64,000 bases of DNA from Arthrobacter sp. ATA002 (GCF_026898095.1 NZ_CP114015.1:2480001-2544000); one strand, 5' to 3'. Shown: positions 8,959 through 18,436, counted from the first letter of the stretch. A program made the numbers and translations. The notes: a model not told the origin generated them from the letters alone.

Positions 8959-9515
8959 GGGGTTGCCGTCCTTTCCGATGCTGATGCGGACATGTTGGCG
9001 GAAGGGGGAAGATGATCCAGAAGCAGACGCAGGGCACGCCGCGCCCGGCTCAGGCGGAGCCGGAACGCGACCGGCGATATGCCGAGCACCACGGCGGCCT
9101 GAGCCGCGGAAAGGTCTTCGAAGACTGCCAAGCCGAGTGCTTCTTGATGAAGTTCAGAGAGAAGGTGCCAGGCGCGGCTCAGGTCAACCCGGCTCATCAC
9201 CGCATCCTCATGGGAGCTGCTGTGAGGCTCGGAGCCTGTGTCGGTGAGACGAATGCCAAGGGCCTGCCGGCGTTGCTCGCCGCGATGGGCGTTCAGCATG
9301 ATGTTCCGGGTAATGCCAAACGTCCATGCCCGGGCGTCGTCCTGATTCCGCGGCACCTCGGCAAATCGGCGCCAGACAACGAGGAGCGCCTCCGACACGA
9401 CGTCCTCAGCCAAAGCTGTGTTTGTGCGCCGTTGAACGAACCGGAGCAGGTCCGGGTACACCGCTTCGTACAGGGCCCGGAATGCATCCGCCCGGTCAGG
9501 GTGATGAAGGATCAC
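8955..9515 (-). CDS. ECF-type RNA polymerase sigma factor
   Basis: A 186-aa sigma factor with region 2 (FRALYEAVYPDLLRFVQRRT, then AEDVVSEALLVVWRRF and RAWTFGITRNIMLNAHRG) and region 4 (LSAAQAAVVLGISPVAFRLR, then LSRARRAL). It lacks extra domains. Its stop overlaps the start of the membrane-protein gene, so both are co-translated, suggesting control by that partner. The target regulon is unknown; the nearest promoter candidates would be its own upstream region around 9520-9760, where I saw no clear ECF-type promoter. Confidence 0.88.
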   Translation of the reverse strand: MILHHPDRADAFRALYEAVYPDLLRFVQRRTNTALAEDVVSEALLVVWRRFAEVPRNQDDARAWTFGITRNIMLNAHRGEQRRQALGIRLTDTGSEPHSSSHEDAVMSRVDLSRAWHLLSELHQEALGLAVFEDLSAAQAAVVLGISPVAFRLRLSRARRALRLLLDHLPPSANMSASASERTATP

Positions 9516-9761
9516 TCATACCTGTACCTGTCCGCCAGTGGCCCACGTGTGTCGCACGGCGGGCAAGGAAATTCCAACCCAGTCGTTTCGACGCCCACCC
9601 CCGCCCCCGGCATGCTGCAACCTTATCGGCGTCGAAAGTGAAGACACCGCCGGGCTCCCGCTCCCGCCGGAACCTGGTGTGCCGCCCAGCCAGCACAACC
9701 GCGGGAATAACTTCGTCCTACCTGCGCTCTTTCGGCCAGCCTTCATGTAGGCTGCTGGCTT

Positions 9762-9850
9762 GTACACGGGAGTCCGGTGAGCCGGGCTGAGAGGAAACTT
9801 CTCAAGTTTCGACCGTTGAACCTGATCTGGATCATGCCAGCGCAGGGAGC
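9762..9850 (+). ncRNA. TPP riboswitch (THI element)
   Basis: The conserved core is easy to see: GGCTGAGAGG after a short helix, then CCGTTGAACCTGATCTGG, ATCATGCCAGCGCAGGGA at the 3' side. These are the two halves of the thiamine pyrophosphate aptamer. It lies 46 bases upstream of ykoF with no gene between. It should repress the ykoFEDC operon when TPP is abundant, most likely by hiding the ribosome site, as no terminator hairpin with a T-run follows. Confidence 0.95.
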
Positions 9851-9895
9851 AACCCTCAAACCCGTGCCCTGTTTATTCAACAGAAAGGCACGAAA

Positions 9896-10567
9896 ATGCA
9901 AACAACTGACACTACCGCCGCGGCTGCGAACCGCCCCTCCCCCGGCAGGGATGAAACGCCGTTCACAGCTACCCCGCGCGAGTTCGGTGTGGGAGCAAGA
10001 CTGACCCTGGCTGTCATGGCAGACAGCTACGCCGACGTCATTCTGGAAGCGCTGGAGCAAGCCGACGCCGCCGGACTCCTAGTCCAAACCGGGAAGGTCA
10101 GCACGTACGTCAGCGGCGCCGAGCAGGATGTGCTGCGCTACCTGAGCCAAGTCATTGCCGCGGCCGGACGCAGCGGAGCCCACGTGTCGGCCGCTGTCCA
10201 TCTGTCCCGGGGCTGCCCCGGCGGCGTCACCTGCGACATACCAGAGGGCGGCGCAGCACTGTACTCGGACATCCCGCATGTGGAGATAACAGGCATATCG
10301 GCGACGGCGGACTGGGCGATCTACCCGCTCGCCGACGGCGGAACCGGCAGCGCCGCAGCGGATCACATGCGCGATATCTACGCTGCCATCGAGCACGCCA
10401 AATCCACCGGCGTAACCGTCACCGAAGACCACTACATCACCCGGCTGGACGGAGACCTGGCCCAGGTCCTGCAGACCATCGCGGCGGGTTGGGTCCTGGT
10501 CGGACGCTCGGTCCAACACGTCGTCACGCACGCGACCCTGTCCATCAACAGCCCCAGTGCGTCCTGA
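9896..10567 (+). CDS. ykoF: YkoF-family thiamine/HMP-binding protein
   Basis: A 223-aa cytosolic protein with two repeats of a ferredoxin-like fold. The first repeat starts FGVGARLTLAVMADSYADVI and the second DIPHVEITGISATADWAIYP; each continues with a helix and a KSTGV/QTGKVSTYV strand. YkoF of Bacillus binds thiamine at similar twin sites. It is the first gene after the TPP riboswitch, and AAAGG lies ahead of the ATG. It precedes the importer genes, consistent with an accessory role in uptake of thiamine or hydroxymethylpyrimidine. Confidence 0.9.
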   Translation: MQTTDTTAAAANRPSPGRDETPFTATPREFGVGARLTLAVMADSYADVILEALEQADAAGLLVQTGKVSTYVSGAEQDVLRYLSQVIAAAGRSGAHVSAAVHLSRGCPGGVTCDIPEGGAALYSDIPHVEITGISATADWAIYPLADGGTGSAAADHMRDIYAAIEHAKSTGVTVTEDHYITRLDGDLAQVLQTIAAGWVLVGRSVQHVVTHATLSINSPSAS

Positions 10568-10589
10568 CGCCGGCCGCGAAGGAATCCAC

Positions 10590-11234
10590 GTGTCAACATC
10601 ATCTGGCCCTGCCCGTGCACGGTCTTCCTGGAGTCTTAAGGACCTCGTCCTGCTGGTGGTCCTCGGCGTCGTCTTCGGTTTTCTCTACTGGGTTTTCGTC
10701 CAGGCCTGGACCGGCCTGTCAATTCTGATGGGGCCTCTCGGAGACCTCTCTCAGCACCTTCTTGCCGGAACCTGGCTGTTGGTTGCGCCGATCGCCATTG
10801 CCATCGTGCAGCGTCCATTCGCCGGCGTCATCGCCGAAGTTCTCGCATCAGTCATCGAAGTCGTGTTCCTGGGCTCGGCCGTGGGCCCGCTGCTGTTCAT
10901 CGCGGCGGCCATCCAGGGCATCGGCAGCGAACTCCCGTTTGCGGCCACCCGTTACCGTTCCTATGGCTGGATGATATACGCCCTGTCCGGGCTTCTTGGA
11001 GCCGGGCTGGTCTTCTTCTACTCGGCTTTCCGCTCCGGCTGGTATGGCCAGGATCTGTTTCTCACCCGCCTGGTCATCCACCTGATCTCAGGAGTAGTTT
11101 TCGGCGGGCTGCTGGCGAAAGTGATCGTCGACGCCCTGGCGAAGACCGGCGTCGTGGATAACTTTGCGATCGGGCGCGCACGTCTGGGGGAAGATCAATG
11201 CCCGTTGAACCGGCCCTGTTGCTCGACGGCGTGA
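10590..11234 (+). CDS. ykoE: YkoE, substrate-binding S component of the thiamine-precursor ECF transporter
   Basis: An integral membrane protein of about 214 aa with six predicted helices, starting with VSTSSGPARARSSWSLKDLV. The family-typical ALSGLLGAGLVFFYSAF and ISGVVFGGLLAKVIVDALAKTGVVDNFAIGR segments are present. GTG 10590 was chosen because AAGGA sits seven bases ahead. The C-terminus runs 36 bases into ykoD, and the last dozen residues (CPLNRPCCSTA) look unlike coding sequence, so the true stop may be slightly earlier if a base is missing near 11190. Confidence 0.88.
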   Translation: MSTSSGPARARSSWSLKDLVLLVVLGVVFGFLYWVFVQAWTGLSILMGPLGDLSQHLLAGTWLLVAPIAIAIVQRPFAGVIAEVLASVIEVVFLGSAVGPLLFIAAAIQGIGSELPFAATRYRSYGWMIYALSGLLGAGLVFFYSAFRSGWYGQDLFLTRLVIHLISGVVFGGLLAKVIVDALAKTGVVDNFAIGRARLGEDQCPLNRPCCSTA

Positions 11235-12931
11235 CTGTCGAGTTTCCCCGGAGGAAGACCGCGGTATTGCGCGGTGTCACCCTGCGGCTGAACCCCGGCG
11301 AGCACCTGATCGTGTTCGGGGCCTCAGGGTCCGGCAAGTCCACGCTGCTGCAGGCGATTACCGGGGTGGTTCCGCACACGGTGCTGTCCACGCTCGGGGG
11401 CTCCGTATCCGTGAAAGGGACCGTCACGACTGATGCGTCCGTCGTCGAGCTGTCGCGCCATGTCGGCGTCCTTGCCCAGGATCCATCCTCCGGCGTCTGC
11501 CTTCCCGACGTGGAACAGGAGTTGGCCCTCCCGCTGGAGAACCGTGCCGTGCCTCCGGAACAGATATCGGAGCGCATCGACCGCGCGCTCAGGGCGGTTG
11601 ATGCGGCCGGCCTGCGGCACCGGCAGACGGACCGGCTTTCCGGCGGAGAGAGCCAGCGCGTGGCGCTGGCCGCCAGCCTGATCGCCGAACCGGCGATCCT
11701 GCTGCTCGATGAGCCGACCTCCATGCTCGATCCATCCGGTCTCGCTGCCGTGCGGCAGGCGATCGACGCTGCCACCGCCGCCTACGGCCCGGCAGTGGTG
11801 CTGGTCGAACACCGGCTCGATGACTATGCCGGCCGCGCCGGAATCGCAGGGCTGCCGGGCCGGGCGGTCGTGCTCGGGGATGCCGGCCAGGTCCTGGCCG
11901 ACGGCACCACCGCGGAGGTGCTGGTGAGCAACGCCCGGCAGCTCAATGCCCACGGATGCTGGCTGCCCCTGGAGGCGGAACTTTTCGCGGTGACCGGCCG
12001 GACCGGCGGCTTGGAAGAGTCCTGCGTCCGATCGGCTCTCCGGGACTTGGCCTTCGCGAATGACGGCGGCGCTCCGAAAGTGCCCAGTGCCGGCGGCACC
12101 GTCATGGCCGCGCGTAATGTCTGTGTCTCCCGCGGCGCCGACCGGAAAAAGCGGGGGCGTTCCCGGCACATCACCCCGACCATGGCCGGACCGGAACCGC
12201 CCATCCTCGAGAACGTGAACTTTGACCTAAGACGCGGCGAAATCACTGCCCTGCTGGGAGCCAATGGGGCGGGAAAAACATCGTTGCTGCTCACTCTTGC
12301 CGGGCTCCTTTCACCCGCCGGAGGAAGCGTGCTTGGGCCGCGTCCGGGAATGGTATTCCAGAATCCCGAGCACCAGTTTGTGGCCCACACTGTCGCTGAT
12401 GAGGTTCGGCAAGGTCGAACGGACGCTTCTGAGGGCTTCTTCGCAGACCTGTTGAAACAGCACCGGCTCACACACGTGGCCGAACAGAGCCCCTTCCGGT
12501 TGTCCGGCGGCGAAAAGCGCCGCCTTAGCGTCGCCGCAATGTTGGCCCATAACCGGCCTTCGTTGCTGGCGGACGAGCCGACGTTCGGTCTTGACCGCAG
12601 GGACACGATTGCCACCGCCGCAGCGTTCAGGCAGGCGGCGGAGGCCGGACGCGCCCTTCTCTTCTCCAGCCACGACCTCCGCACCGTTGCCGCACTGGCC
12701 GACCAGGCCATCGTCATCGCAGAGCGCACTGTAATTGCCCGCGGACCCATCTTCGATGTGCTGCGTGACCGCGATATCCTGCGGCGGGCCGGGCTCAGGA
12801 TGCCGCCCCTGCTCGACTGGCTGCTCGCGGAATTTGATACGGCAGCTGAAATCCGCTGTGTCCTGCGCGGGTTGGATGCGGCAGTGTCCGCTGAAGCCCC
12901 CGCGCAGCGCCCGACCAGGCGCGGCGCGTGA
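11198..12931 (+). CDS. ykoD: YkoD, duplicated ATPase of the ECF transporter
   Basis: A 577-aa fusion of two ABC ATPase domains that together power the importer. Domain 1 has Walker A GASGSGKST (41-49), signature LSGGESQRVALAASL and Walker B LLLDEPTSMLDP. After a linker, domain 2 has Walker A GANGAGKT near residue 353, FQNPEHQFVAHTVADEVRQG (a Q-loop typical of CbiO/EcfA proteins), LSGGEKRRLSVA and LLADEPTFGLD. Both sites look active. It overlaps ykoE upstream and ykoC downstream (GTGA), so the four genes form one translationally coupled operon. Confidence 0.93.
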   Translation: MPVEPALLLDGVTVEFPRRKTAVLRGVTLRLNPGEHLIVFGASGSGKSTLLQAITGVVPHTVLSTLGGSVSVKGTVTTDASVVELSRHVGVLAQDPSSGVCLPDVEQELALPLENRAVPPEQISERIDRALRAVDAAGLRHRQTDRLSGGESQRVALAASLIAEPAILLLDEPTSMLDPSGLAAVRQAIDAATAAYGPAVVLVEHRLDDYAGRAGIAGLPGRAVVLGDAGQVLADGTTAEVLVSNARQLNAHGCWLPLEAELFAVTGRTGGLEESCVRSALRDLAFANDGGAPKVPSAGGTVMAARNVCVSRGADRKKRGRSRHITPTMAGPEPPILENVNFDLRRGEITALLGANGAGKTSLLLTLAGLLSPAGGSVLGPRPGMVFQNPEHQFVAHTVADEVRQGRTDASEGFFADLLKQHRLTHVAEQSPFRLSGGEKRRLSVAAMLAHNRPSLLADEPTFGLDRRDTIATAAAFRQAAEAGRALLFSSHDLRTVAALADQAIVIAERTVIARGPIFDVLRDRDILRRAGLRMPPLLDWLLAEFDTAAEIRCVLRGLDAAVSAEAPAQRPTRRGA

Positions 12932-13734
12932 CCGCCGCCCCACCTGTTTGGCCGCTGACCGCCGGCGGCACCCTCGCCCGCCGCAACCCCACGGTCAAGC
13001 TGGCACTGTTGTTCGTCGTCTCGCTGGTGCTGGTCTTCATTTTCGATCCGGTCACCCCGGCGGCCCTCTATCTCGTGGCCCTCGCGGCCATCGGCTCCTC
13101 CACCCGCCTGGCCGTCAAAACCATGGCGCTGGGGCACGTTCCTTTCCTCGCCTTCGGTCTGGGGATCCTCGTGGTCAATGCACTCAGCCGCCCCGGCCGG
13201 GTCCTCTGGGAGGCCGGGCCGTTGCGGGTCACCGTCGAAGGACTGTCGGTGGGTGGTTCCCTGGCCCTGCGGACGCTGGTGATCGGCGTTCTCGCCATCG
13301 GCTTCATCGTTTCCACCGACGGTGTGGCGCTGATGGGAAGCCTGCATCAACATGCTCGGCTCGGCTCCCGAATTACCTATGCGGTACTGGCCGGCTACCG
13401 CATGCTGCAGGAAATGCCACGGGAGTGGCAGACCATCAGGCAGGCACACGCCGTGCGGGCACCGCTCCGCCCCGACGGCAGCCTGCCCGGCGGGCTGTCC
13501 GCCCACGGGCGGGCGGCCTATACCCTGCTCGTGGTCTCCGTGCGCAAAGGCGAGCGGATGGCCCAGTCACTGGAGGCCCGCGGCCTGGGGCTAACCCCGC
13601 GAACAGTCTGGCGCAAGGTCCCGCTCCTGCGTGCTGACTGGTTGATGGCAGGAGCCGTCATCCTTGTGCTCGGCGGGATCGCTTATCTCAGCCACGTCCT
13701 CGGGTTCCTGGAAGGATACGGTGCGCTCAGGTAG
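12928..13734 (+). CDS. ykoC: YkoC, EcfT-like transmembrane coupling protein
   Basis: A 268-aa membrane protein that couples the ATPases to YkoE. It shows NPTVKLALLFVVSLVLVFIF at the N-terminus, several helices, and the coupling motifs of EcfT: AVRAPLRPDG and SLEARGLGL near residues 175-220 (the A-R-G pattern that contacts the ATPase). The GTG start overlaps the ykoD stop by four bases. A last helix (WLMAGAVILVLGGIAYLSHV) ends the protein. It is the final gene of the TPP-regulated operon. Confidence 0.92.
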   Translation: MTAAPPVWPLTAGGTLARRNPTVKLALLFVVSLVLVFIFDPVTPAALYLVALAAIGSSTRLAVKTMALGHVPFLAFGLGILVVNALSRPGRVLWEAGPLRVTVEGLSVGGSLALRTLVIGVLAIGFIVSTDGVALMGSLHQHARLGSRITYAVLAGYRMLQEMPREWQTIRQAHAVRAPLRPDGSLPGGLSAHGRAAYTLLVVSVRKGERMAQSLEARGLGLTPRTVWRKVPLLRADWLMAGAVILVLGGIAYLSHVLGFLEGYGALR

Positions 13735-13826
13735 GCGCCGGAGGTCAGCTGTCGCAGTAACCCTGTCCCGGCGGGCGCCGGGGTGCCAGCATGAAGGACA
13801 AAACTCCGGCAGGGAGGACCGACCCG

Positions 13827-15196
13827 ATGGCAGACGCAGCCGGCAGCCCGGCAAACCCCGGCCGGATCCTGACGGTAGCCATCCTGGCGTCCTTTGTCGC
13901 GTTTCTGGACGGCTCCATTGTCACGGTCGCGCTGCCTGCCGTCAGTGCCGACCTGGGCGGAGGACTGTCCACCCAGCAGTGGGCCGTCAACGCCTACCTG
14001 CTGACCCTCGGCGCCCTGATCCTGCTCGCCGGGTCCCTCTCTGATTCCTTCGGACGGCTGAAAATCCTGCGGATCGGCCTGCTGGGCTTTGCCGCCGCAT
14101 CGGTCGCCTGCTCCGTTGCGTGGAGCCCGGGCTTTTTGATCCTGGCCCGCGCCGTCCAGGGCGCCGCGGCGGCACTGCTGGTACCGGGTTCCCTCGCCTT
14201 GATTACGACGGCGTACCGGGAGCCGCAGCGGTCCCGCGCCATCGGCCGGTGGACAGGCTGGACCGGAACGGCCGCAATCATTGGCCCGCTGCTCGGCGGC
14301 GTCCTGGTGGATCTGGTCAGCTGGCGGCTGATCTTCGCGGTGAACGTGCTGCCGGTGGCTGCCACCCTGTTCCTGTTGGCCGGAATGCAGGACAGCTCCG
14401 CGCGCCGGAGAACCGCCCTGGACCTCCCCGGCGCGCTTCTGGCCATGACGGGGCTCGCCGGTCCGGTCTATGCACTCATCGAACTGGACCGGCGCAGCTG
14501 GACCCATCCCGCCGTCGTCGTTCCCCTGGCCACGGGAATCCTGGCGCTGGGGCTCTTCGTCCTCCGCGAAGTGCGCACACCGGCGCCGATGATGCCGCCG
14601 TCCCTTTTTCGGGCGCGGAACTTCCGGTTCGGCAACCTGGTGACCGCCGCCGCCTACGCCGGAATTTCGCTGGGTTCGTTTGCCGTCACCGTCTTTCTCC
14701 AGGAGACAGGCGGTTTCTCCGCCACGGAGGCCGGATTTGCGGCGCTTCCCTGCCGGTGGCCATGCTGCTGCTCTCCGCGCAGTTCGGCAAACTCGCGGGC
14801 ATCCACGGCCCGCGCCTGTTCATGACCGCCGGACCGATGCTTTGCGGTGCCGGATTCCTGCTCATGCTCACGGTGCATCAACCGCTGAACTTCCTCACGC
14901 AGCTGCTGCCCGGGCTGCTGCTCTTCAGCCTTGGCCTGGCGGTCATGGTGGCCCCGCTGACCTCGGCCGTTCTGGGCGCGCTCCCGCCGGAGGACGCAGG
15001 GATCGGTTCGGCGGTCAACAATGCCGTATCCCGGGTGGCCGGACTGGTGTCCGTTGCCCTGGTTGGCACGATTTCCGCCGGCTCGCTGGACTACCCCGGA
15101 TTCCGGCAGACCGCCGTGGTCACGGCCGCCTTGTTTCTAACGGCAGCCGCAACTGCGTTTCTGGGCATCCGCAACCCCGGGACCGCCGGGCGTTGA
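13827..15196 (+). CDS. MFS drug-efflux transporter, DHA2 (EmrB/QacA) type (frame broken once)
   Basis: A roughly 457-aa, 14-helix proton antiporter. Motif C-like GWTGTAAIIGPLLGG, the first-helix motif SFVAFLDGSIVTVALPAV and ADLGGGLSTQQWAVNAYLLT are classic for EmrB/QacA proteins. The frame breaks near 14745 after FAALP; the other frame restores PVAMLLLSAQFGKLAG and runs to the stop. ATG 13827 is preferred because GGGAGG lies nine bases ahead; an in-frame ATG at 13791 would add 12 residues. It probably exports drugs or toxic metabolites. There is no adjacent regulator. Confidence 0.84.
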
Positions 15197-15366
15197 CGGA
15201 AGCCACGGCAGTTCCGTCTCCTCACCGCGACCGTTGGCCCACAATTTCCGTACCGCTGCCTTTGGCTCGTTTTCGGGTCCGGGCCGGCCGAAACACCATC
15301 GGCCCTGAACAGCACACCGGCACGGGTCTACGATGCTCGATAAGGCCCATGAAAGGTATCGGACAA

Positions 15367-15824
15367 ATGACCACTGGCGGCTCATTCACGATTGTTGTTG
15401 GCGTTGACGGCTCCCCCGACTCCCGGTTGGCACTGAAATGGGCCGTGGAGGAGGCCCACCAGCGCCACGGCCAGCTCCGCCTGATCACGGCCTGGAACAA
15501 GCCGCCGTTTGAATGGTATCCGGCAGTGCTGGAAACGGCGGCAGGCGGAATTGCCGTTGAACCTTCGCCTGAGGACGACGCCGGCAAGCTGAACGCCGAG
15601 GCGCTGAAGTTCGCCGCCGACGGGGCGCAGCCGCTACGGGGCAGGTCATCCACGCCCATTCACCGGCCACAGCGATACTCAACGGGGCCCTGGAAGCGGA
15701 CCTCGTGGTTGTCGGCGCGCGCGGGTACGGCGGTTTTGAAGGGCTGCATCTCGGCTCTGTGGCCCATCAAGTCGTCAACCACGCCCGCTGCCCGGTGGCG
15801 GTTTTCCGCCCCAGGCATTCCTGA
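15367..15824 (+). CDS. Universal stress protein (frame broken once)
   Basis: A single-domain UspA-family protein of about 152 aa after correction. The N-terminus has IVVGVDGSPDSRLALKWAVE, the typical first strand and helix. The frame breaks near 15638 (GGGGCGCAGCC); the other frame gives HSPATAILNGA, then ADLVVVGARGYGGFEGLHLG and SVAHQVVNHARCPVAVFR. This matches the ATP-binding G-2x-G-9x-G-S/T motif, so it should bind ATP. ATG 15349 in frame is an alternative start. It converges with ribH. Confidence 0.83.
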
Positions 15825-15850
15825 GGGGCAGCCCTTGGAACCCGTGGGGT

Positions 15851-16333
15851 TCAGACCCCGGCGCCGCGCAGGGCTGCCACGGTGTTCACCGCGGCGGCCA
15901 CCGCCTCATACCCCTTGTCCTCGGACGAGCCGGGCAGGCCGGCACGGTCCAGGCCCTGCTGCTCCGTGTCGCAGGTCAGCACGCCGAAGCCGATTGGCGT
16001 ACCGGTGCGGACGCTGACATCGGTCAGGCCGGTGGTCGCTGCGGAGCATACGTAGTCGAAGTGGGGGGTGCCGCCGCGGATGACGACGCCGAGCGCCACC
16101 ACCGCGTCAAAGTGCGGTGCCAGCCGCGCGGCAGCCACGGGCAGCTCAAAGCTGCCGGGAACCCGAATCAGCTTTGGCCGCAGCCCGGCGTCCCCGACGG
16201 CCCGAAGGGCCCCGCCGATCAATCCGTCCATAATCTCCGTGTGCCAGCTTGCGGCCACAATGGCCACCCGGATATCCAGGGCCTGGGTCTTGATGCTGCT
16301 GACGTCATTGTCGGGTGCGCCGTGTCCGCTCAT
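15851..16333 (-). CDS. ribH: 6,7-dimethyl-8-ribityllumazine synthase
   Basis: A 160-aa enzyme that condenses 5-amino-6-ribitylaminouracil with dihydroxybutanone phosphate to form lumazine, the penultimate riboflavin step. The substrate-binding strand [22 protein letters not shown] and the [16 protein letters not shown] segment (catalytic His in PHFDYV) are present, followed by [16 protein letters not shown]. It is the last gene of the riboflavin operon, 93 bases after ribBA, and assembles into large shells in most bacteria. Confidence 0.96.
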   Translation of the reverse strand: MSGHGAPDNDVSSIKTQALDIRVAIVAASWHTEIMDGLIGGALRAVGDAGLRPKLIRVPGSFELPVAAARLAPHFDAVVALGVVIRGGTPHFDYVCSAATTGLTDVSVRTGTPIGFGVLTCDTEQQGLDRAGLPGSSEDKGYEAVAAAVNTVAALRGAGV

Positions 16334-16426
16334 GGGGTGTGCTCCTTCTTGATGGTTCGTGAATGGGGTGTGGTGCGGGGAGGTAGGCCTGCCGTGCTGC
16401 AGCCAGCACCCGCCGGGTCCGGGGAA

Positions 16427-17758
16427 CTAGCTTTGGTGAACCGGCTGGGTCCGCAGCAGCGTCAAATGGTGGTCCATGCGGTCACGCTTGGTCTGCAGGT
16501 AGCGCTCGTTCTCGGCGCGCACGGGAACTTCGGAGGGGACCATGGCTTCCACATCAATCCCGTACTGCTGCAGGCGGTCCCGCTTGAGCGGGTTGTTGCT
16601 TAGCAGCCGGATCCGGTTGAGCCCCAGGGTGTGCAGGATGCCCGCGGCGGCCTGGTATTCGCGGGAATCGACCGGAAGTCCCAGCTGTTCGTTGGCTTCC
16701 ACAGTGTCGGCGCCGGCTTCCTGCAGGGCATAGGCCCGCAGTTTGTTTGCCAGGCCGATCCCCCGTCCCTCATGTCCGCGCAGGTAAATGACCGTGCCGC
16801 CGTGCAGGTGAATCAGTTCCAGCGCCTGCTCCAGCTGTTCCCCGCAGTCGCAGCGGTAGGAGCCGAACACGTCACCGGTCAGGCACTCCGAGTGCAGCCG
16901 CACCAGCGGAGCACCGGTGCCCATTCCCGCCGTCTCCGCCTGCAGCCCCGTTCCCGGCGCGGACACGCTCAGGTGTTCGGCGCCGGTCCGCGGATCGGTC
17001 CAGGCCTGGGCGGTGAAGTCACCGAAGGCGGTGGGCAGCTGGACTTCCGGCCCCGGCACGGCGGCGCCGGCGCCGGCTCCGGCAGCAAACCCGTTCCGCA
17101 CATCCGCAGCGGCTGCCGCCGAAGCCGCTGCGCCGCCGGATTCGTCCCGCGCCTCCACATACGCCACCAGGTCCTCGATGGAGATCAGCGGAACGCCGTG
17201 GAGATCGGCAAAGCCGCGCAGGGCCGGCAGCCGCATCATGGTCCCCTCGTCGTGGACGAGTTCGGCGATGACGCCCACCGGAGTGCAGCCGGCCAGCCGG
17301 GCCAGCTCGACCGCCGCCTCGGTGTGGCCGCGGCGGCCGCGGACGCCGTCGTCGTGCGCCCGGAGCGGAAAGATATGTCCCGGCCGGGTGAGCTGCGGCG
17401 CCGCAGCGGCGGGATCAGCCAGGACGCGCGCAGTGACAGCGCGGTCGGCGGCGCTGATACCGGTGGTGACGCCTGCCGCCGCATCGCAGGACACCGTGTA
17501 CGCCGTGCCCTTGGAGTCCTCGTTAACCGCGGTCATGGGCGGCAGGTTCAGCCGGTCCGCATAGGAGTTGGGCAGCGGCACGCAGATGACGCCCGAGGTG
17601 TGGCGGACCGTCCAGCCCATCAGCCCGGCGGTGGCGTGCTCTGCGGCAAAAATGATGTCACCTTCGTTTTCGCGGTCCTCATCGTCCACGACGACGACGG
17701 GCCGGCCCGCGGCGACCGCTTCCACTGCTGCGGTGATGCTGTCGAGGCGGATGCTCAT
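16427..17758 (-). CDS. ribBA: Bifunctional 3,4-dihydroxy-2-butanone-4-phosphate synthase / GTP cyclohydrolase II
   Basis: A 443-aa two-domain enzyme feeding both arms of riboflavin synthesis. The RibB half has VDDEDRENEGD near residue 30 and RRGHTEAAVELARLAG. The RibA half has the zinc motif HSECLTGDVFGSYRCDCGEQ and HEGRGIGLANK with the catalytic arginine. An Ala/Gly-rich insert between the halves (around residues 210-235) is longer than usual. ATG 17758 (MSIRLDS) is the standard start; the frame is open well upstream because it continues into the displaced C-terminus of ribE. Confidence 0.94.
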   Translation of the reverse strand: MSIRLDSITAAVEAVAAGRPVVVVDDEDRENEGDIIFAAEHATAGLMGWTVRHTSGVICVPLPNSYADRLNLPPMTAVNEDSKGTAYTVSCDAAAGVTTGISAADRAVTARVLADPAAAAPQLTRPGHIFPLRAHDDGVRGRRGHTEAAVELARLAGCTPVGVIAELVHDEGTMMRLPALRGFADLHGVPLISIEDLVAYVEARDESGGAAASAAAAADVRNGFAAGAGAGAAVPGPEVQLPTAFGDFTAQAWTDPRTGAEHLSVSAPGTGLQAETAGMGTGAPLVRLHSECLTGDVFGSYRCDCGEQLEQALELIHLHGGTVIYLRGHEGRGIGLANKLRAYALQEAGADTVEANEQLGLPVDSREYQAAAGILHTLGLNRIRLLSNNPLKRDRLQQYGIDVEAMVPSEVPVRAENERYLQTKRDRMDHHLTLLRTQPVHQS

Positions 17759-17862
17759 GCGGCGCCCTTCCGGCTGGCCCTCAGCCGAGTGCGCCGGTTG
17801 CCGCGGGCTGGTGAACGCGAGCAGCCGCTCGGCGTATTTGGCCAGCACGTCCACTTCCAGGT

Positions 17863-18417
17863 TCACCGCTCCCCGGGCTGCAGCGCACCCAGTCCGGTCT
17901 CGGCGAGCGTCGTTGGAATCAGCCCTACTTCAAACCACTGCTCCGGGTCGCCTGCGTCACTGACCTCAGTGACGGTGAGCGACACACCGTCGACGGCGAT
18001 GGATCCTTTTTCGGCAATGTACCGCGCGAGCCGCTGCGGAACGGCGAACCGGAGCCGCTCCCAGCTGCCCCGGTTCTCGCGCTCAAGCAGTTCGCCGACG
18101 CCGTCCACATGCCCCTGGACGACGTGTCCGTCCAGCCGGCCGCCGGCCGGCACGCAGCGCTCCAGGTTCACGGTGCCGCCGGGGCGGAGCCCGCCGGTGG
18201 TGGTGCGGTGCAGGGTTTCGCCCATGACGTCCAGCGATATCCGGTCACCGTCGACGGCGGTTGCGGTGAGGCATACGCCGTTCACGGCAATGGACCCGCC
18301 CAGCTCCAGGCCGGCCCCCGTGGCCGGGGCGCTGATGACCAGGACGGCGGAGTCGTCCGCTGTGTTCGGTTCCAGGGATTCAACACTGCCCTGTTCAGCG
18401 ACAATTCCGGTAAACAT
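17863..18417 (-). CDS. ribE: Riboflavin synthase, alpha type (C-terminus displaced by a frame break)
   Basis: Dismutates two lumazines to riboflavin. Both lumazine-binding repeats are present: MFTGIVAEQG with AVNGVCLTA, and GHVVQGHVDGVG with AVDGVSLTV. The frame stops early at QPGER. One added G in the GGGG run near 17872 gives QPGGAVNLEVDVLAKYAERL, the normal C-terminus of the family, so the stop is almost surely artefactual. The corrected frame then runs without a stop straight into ribBA, so either a second error hides the real stop or the two are fused. Confidence 0.9.
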   Translation of the reverse strand: MFTGIVAEQGSVESLEPNTADDSAVLVISAPATGAGLELGGSIAVNGVCLTATAVDGDRISLDVMGETLHRTTTGGLRPGGTVNLERCVPAGGRLDGHVVQGHVDGVGELLERENRGSWERLRFAVPQRLARYIAEKGSIAVDGVSLTVTEVSDAGDPEQWFEVGLIPTTLAETGLGALQPGER

Positions 18418-18436
18418 TCATAGTCCTTACGTCGGA

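Noticed and set aside
11824..13506. A 560-codon minus-strand frame over ykoD and ykoC
   Set aside because: It opposes two well-supported transporter genes with overlapping starts, and its composition (Ser, Arg, Ala) is that of an antisense shadow.
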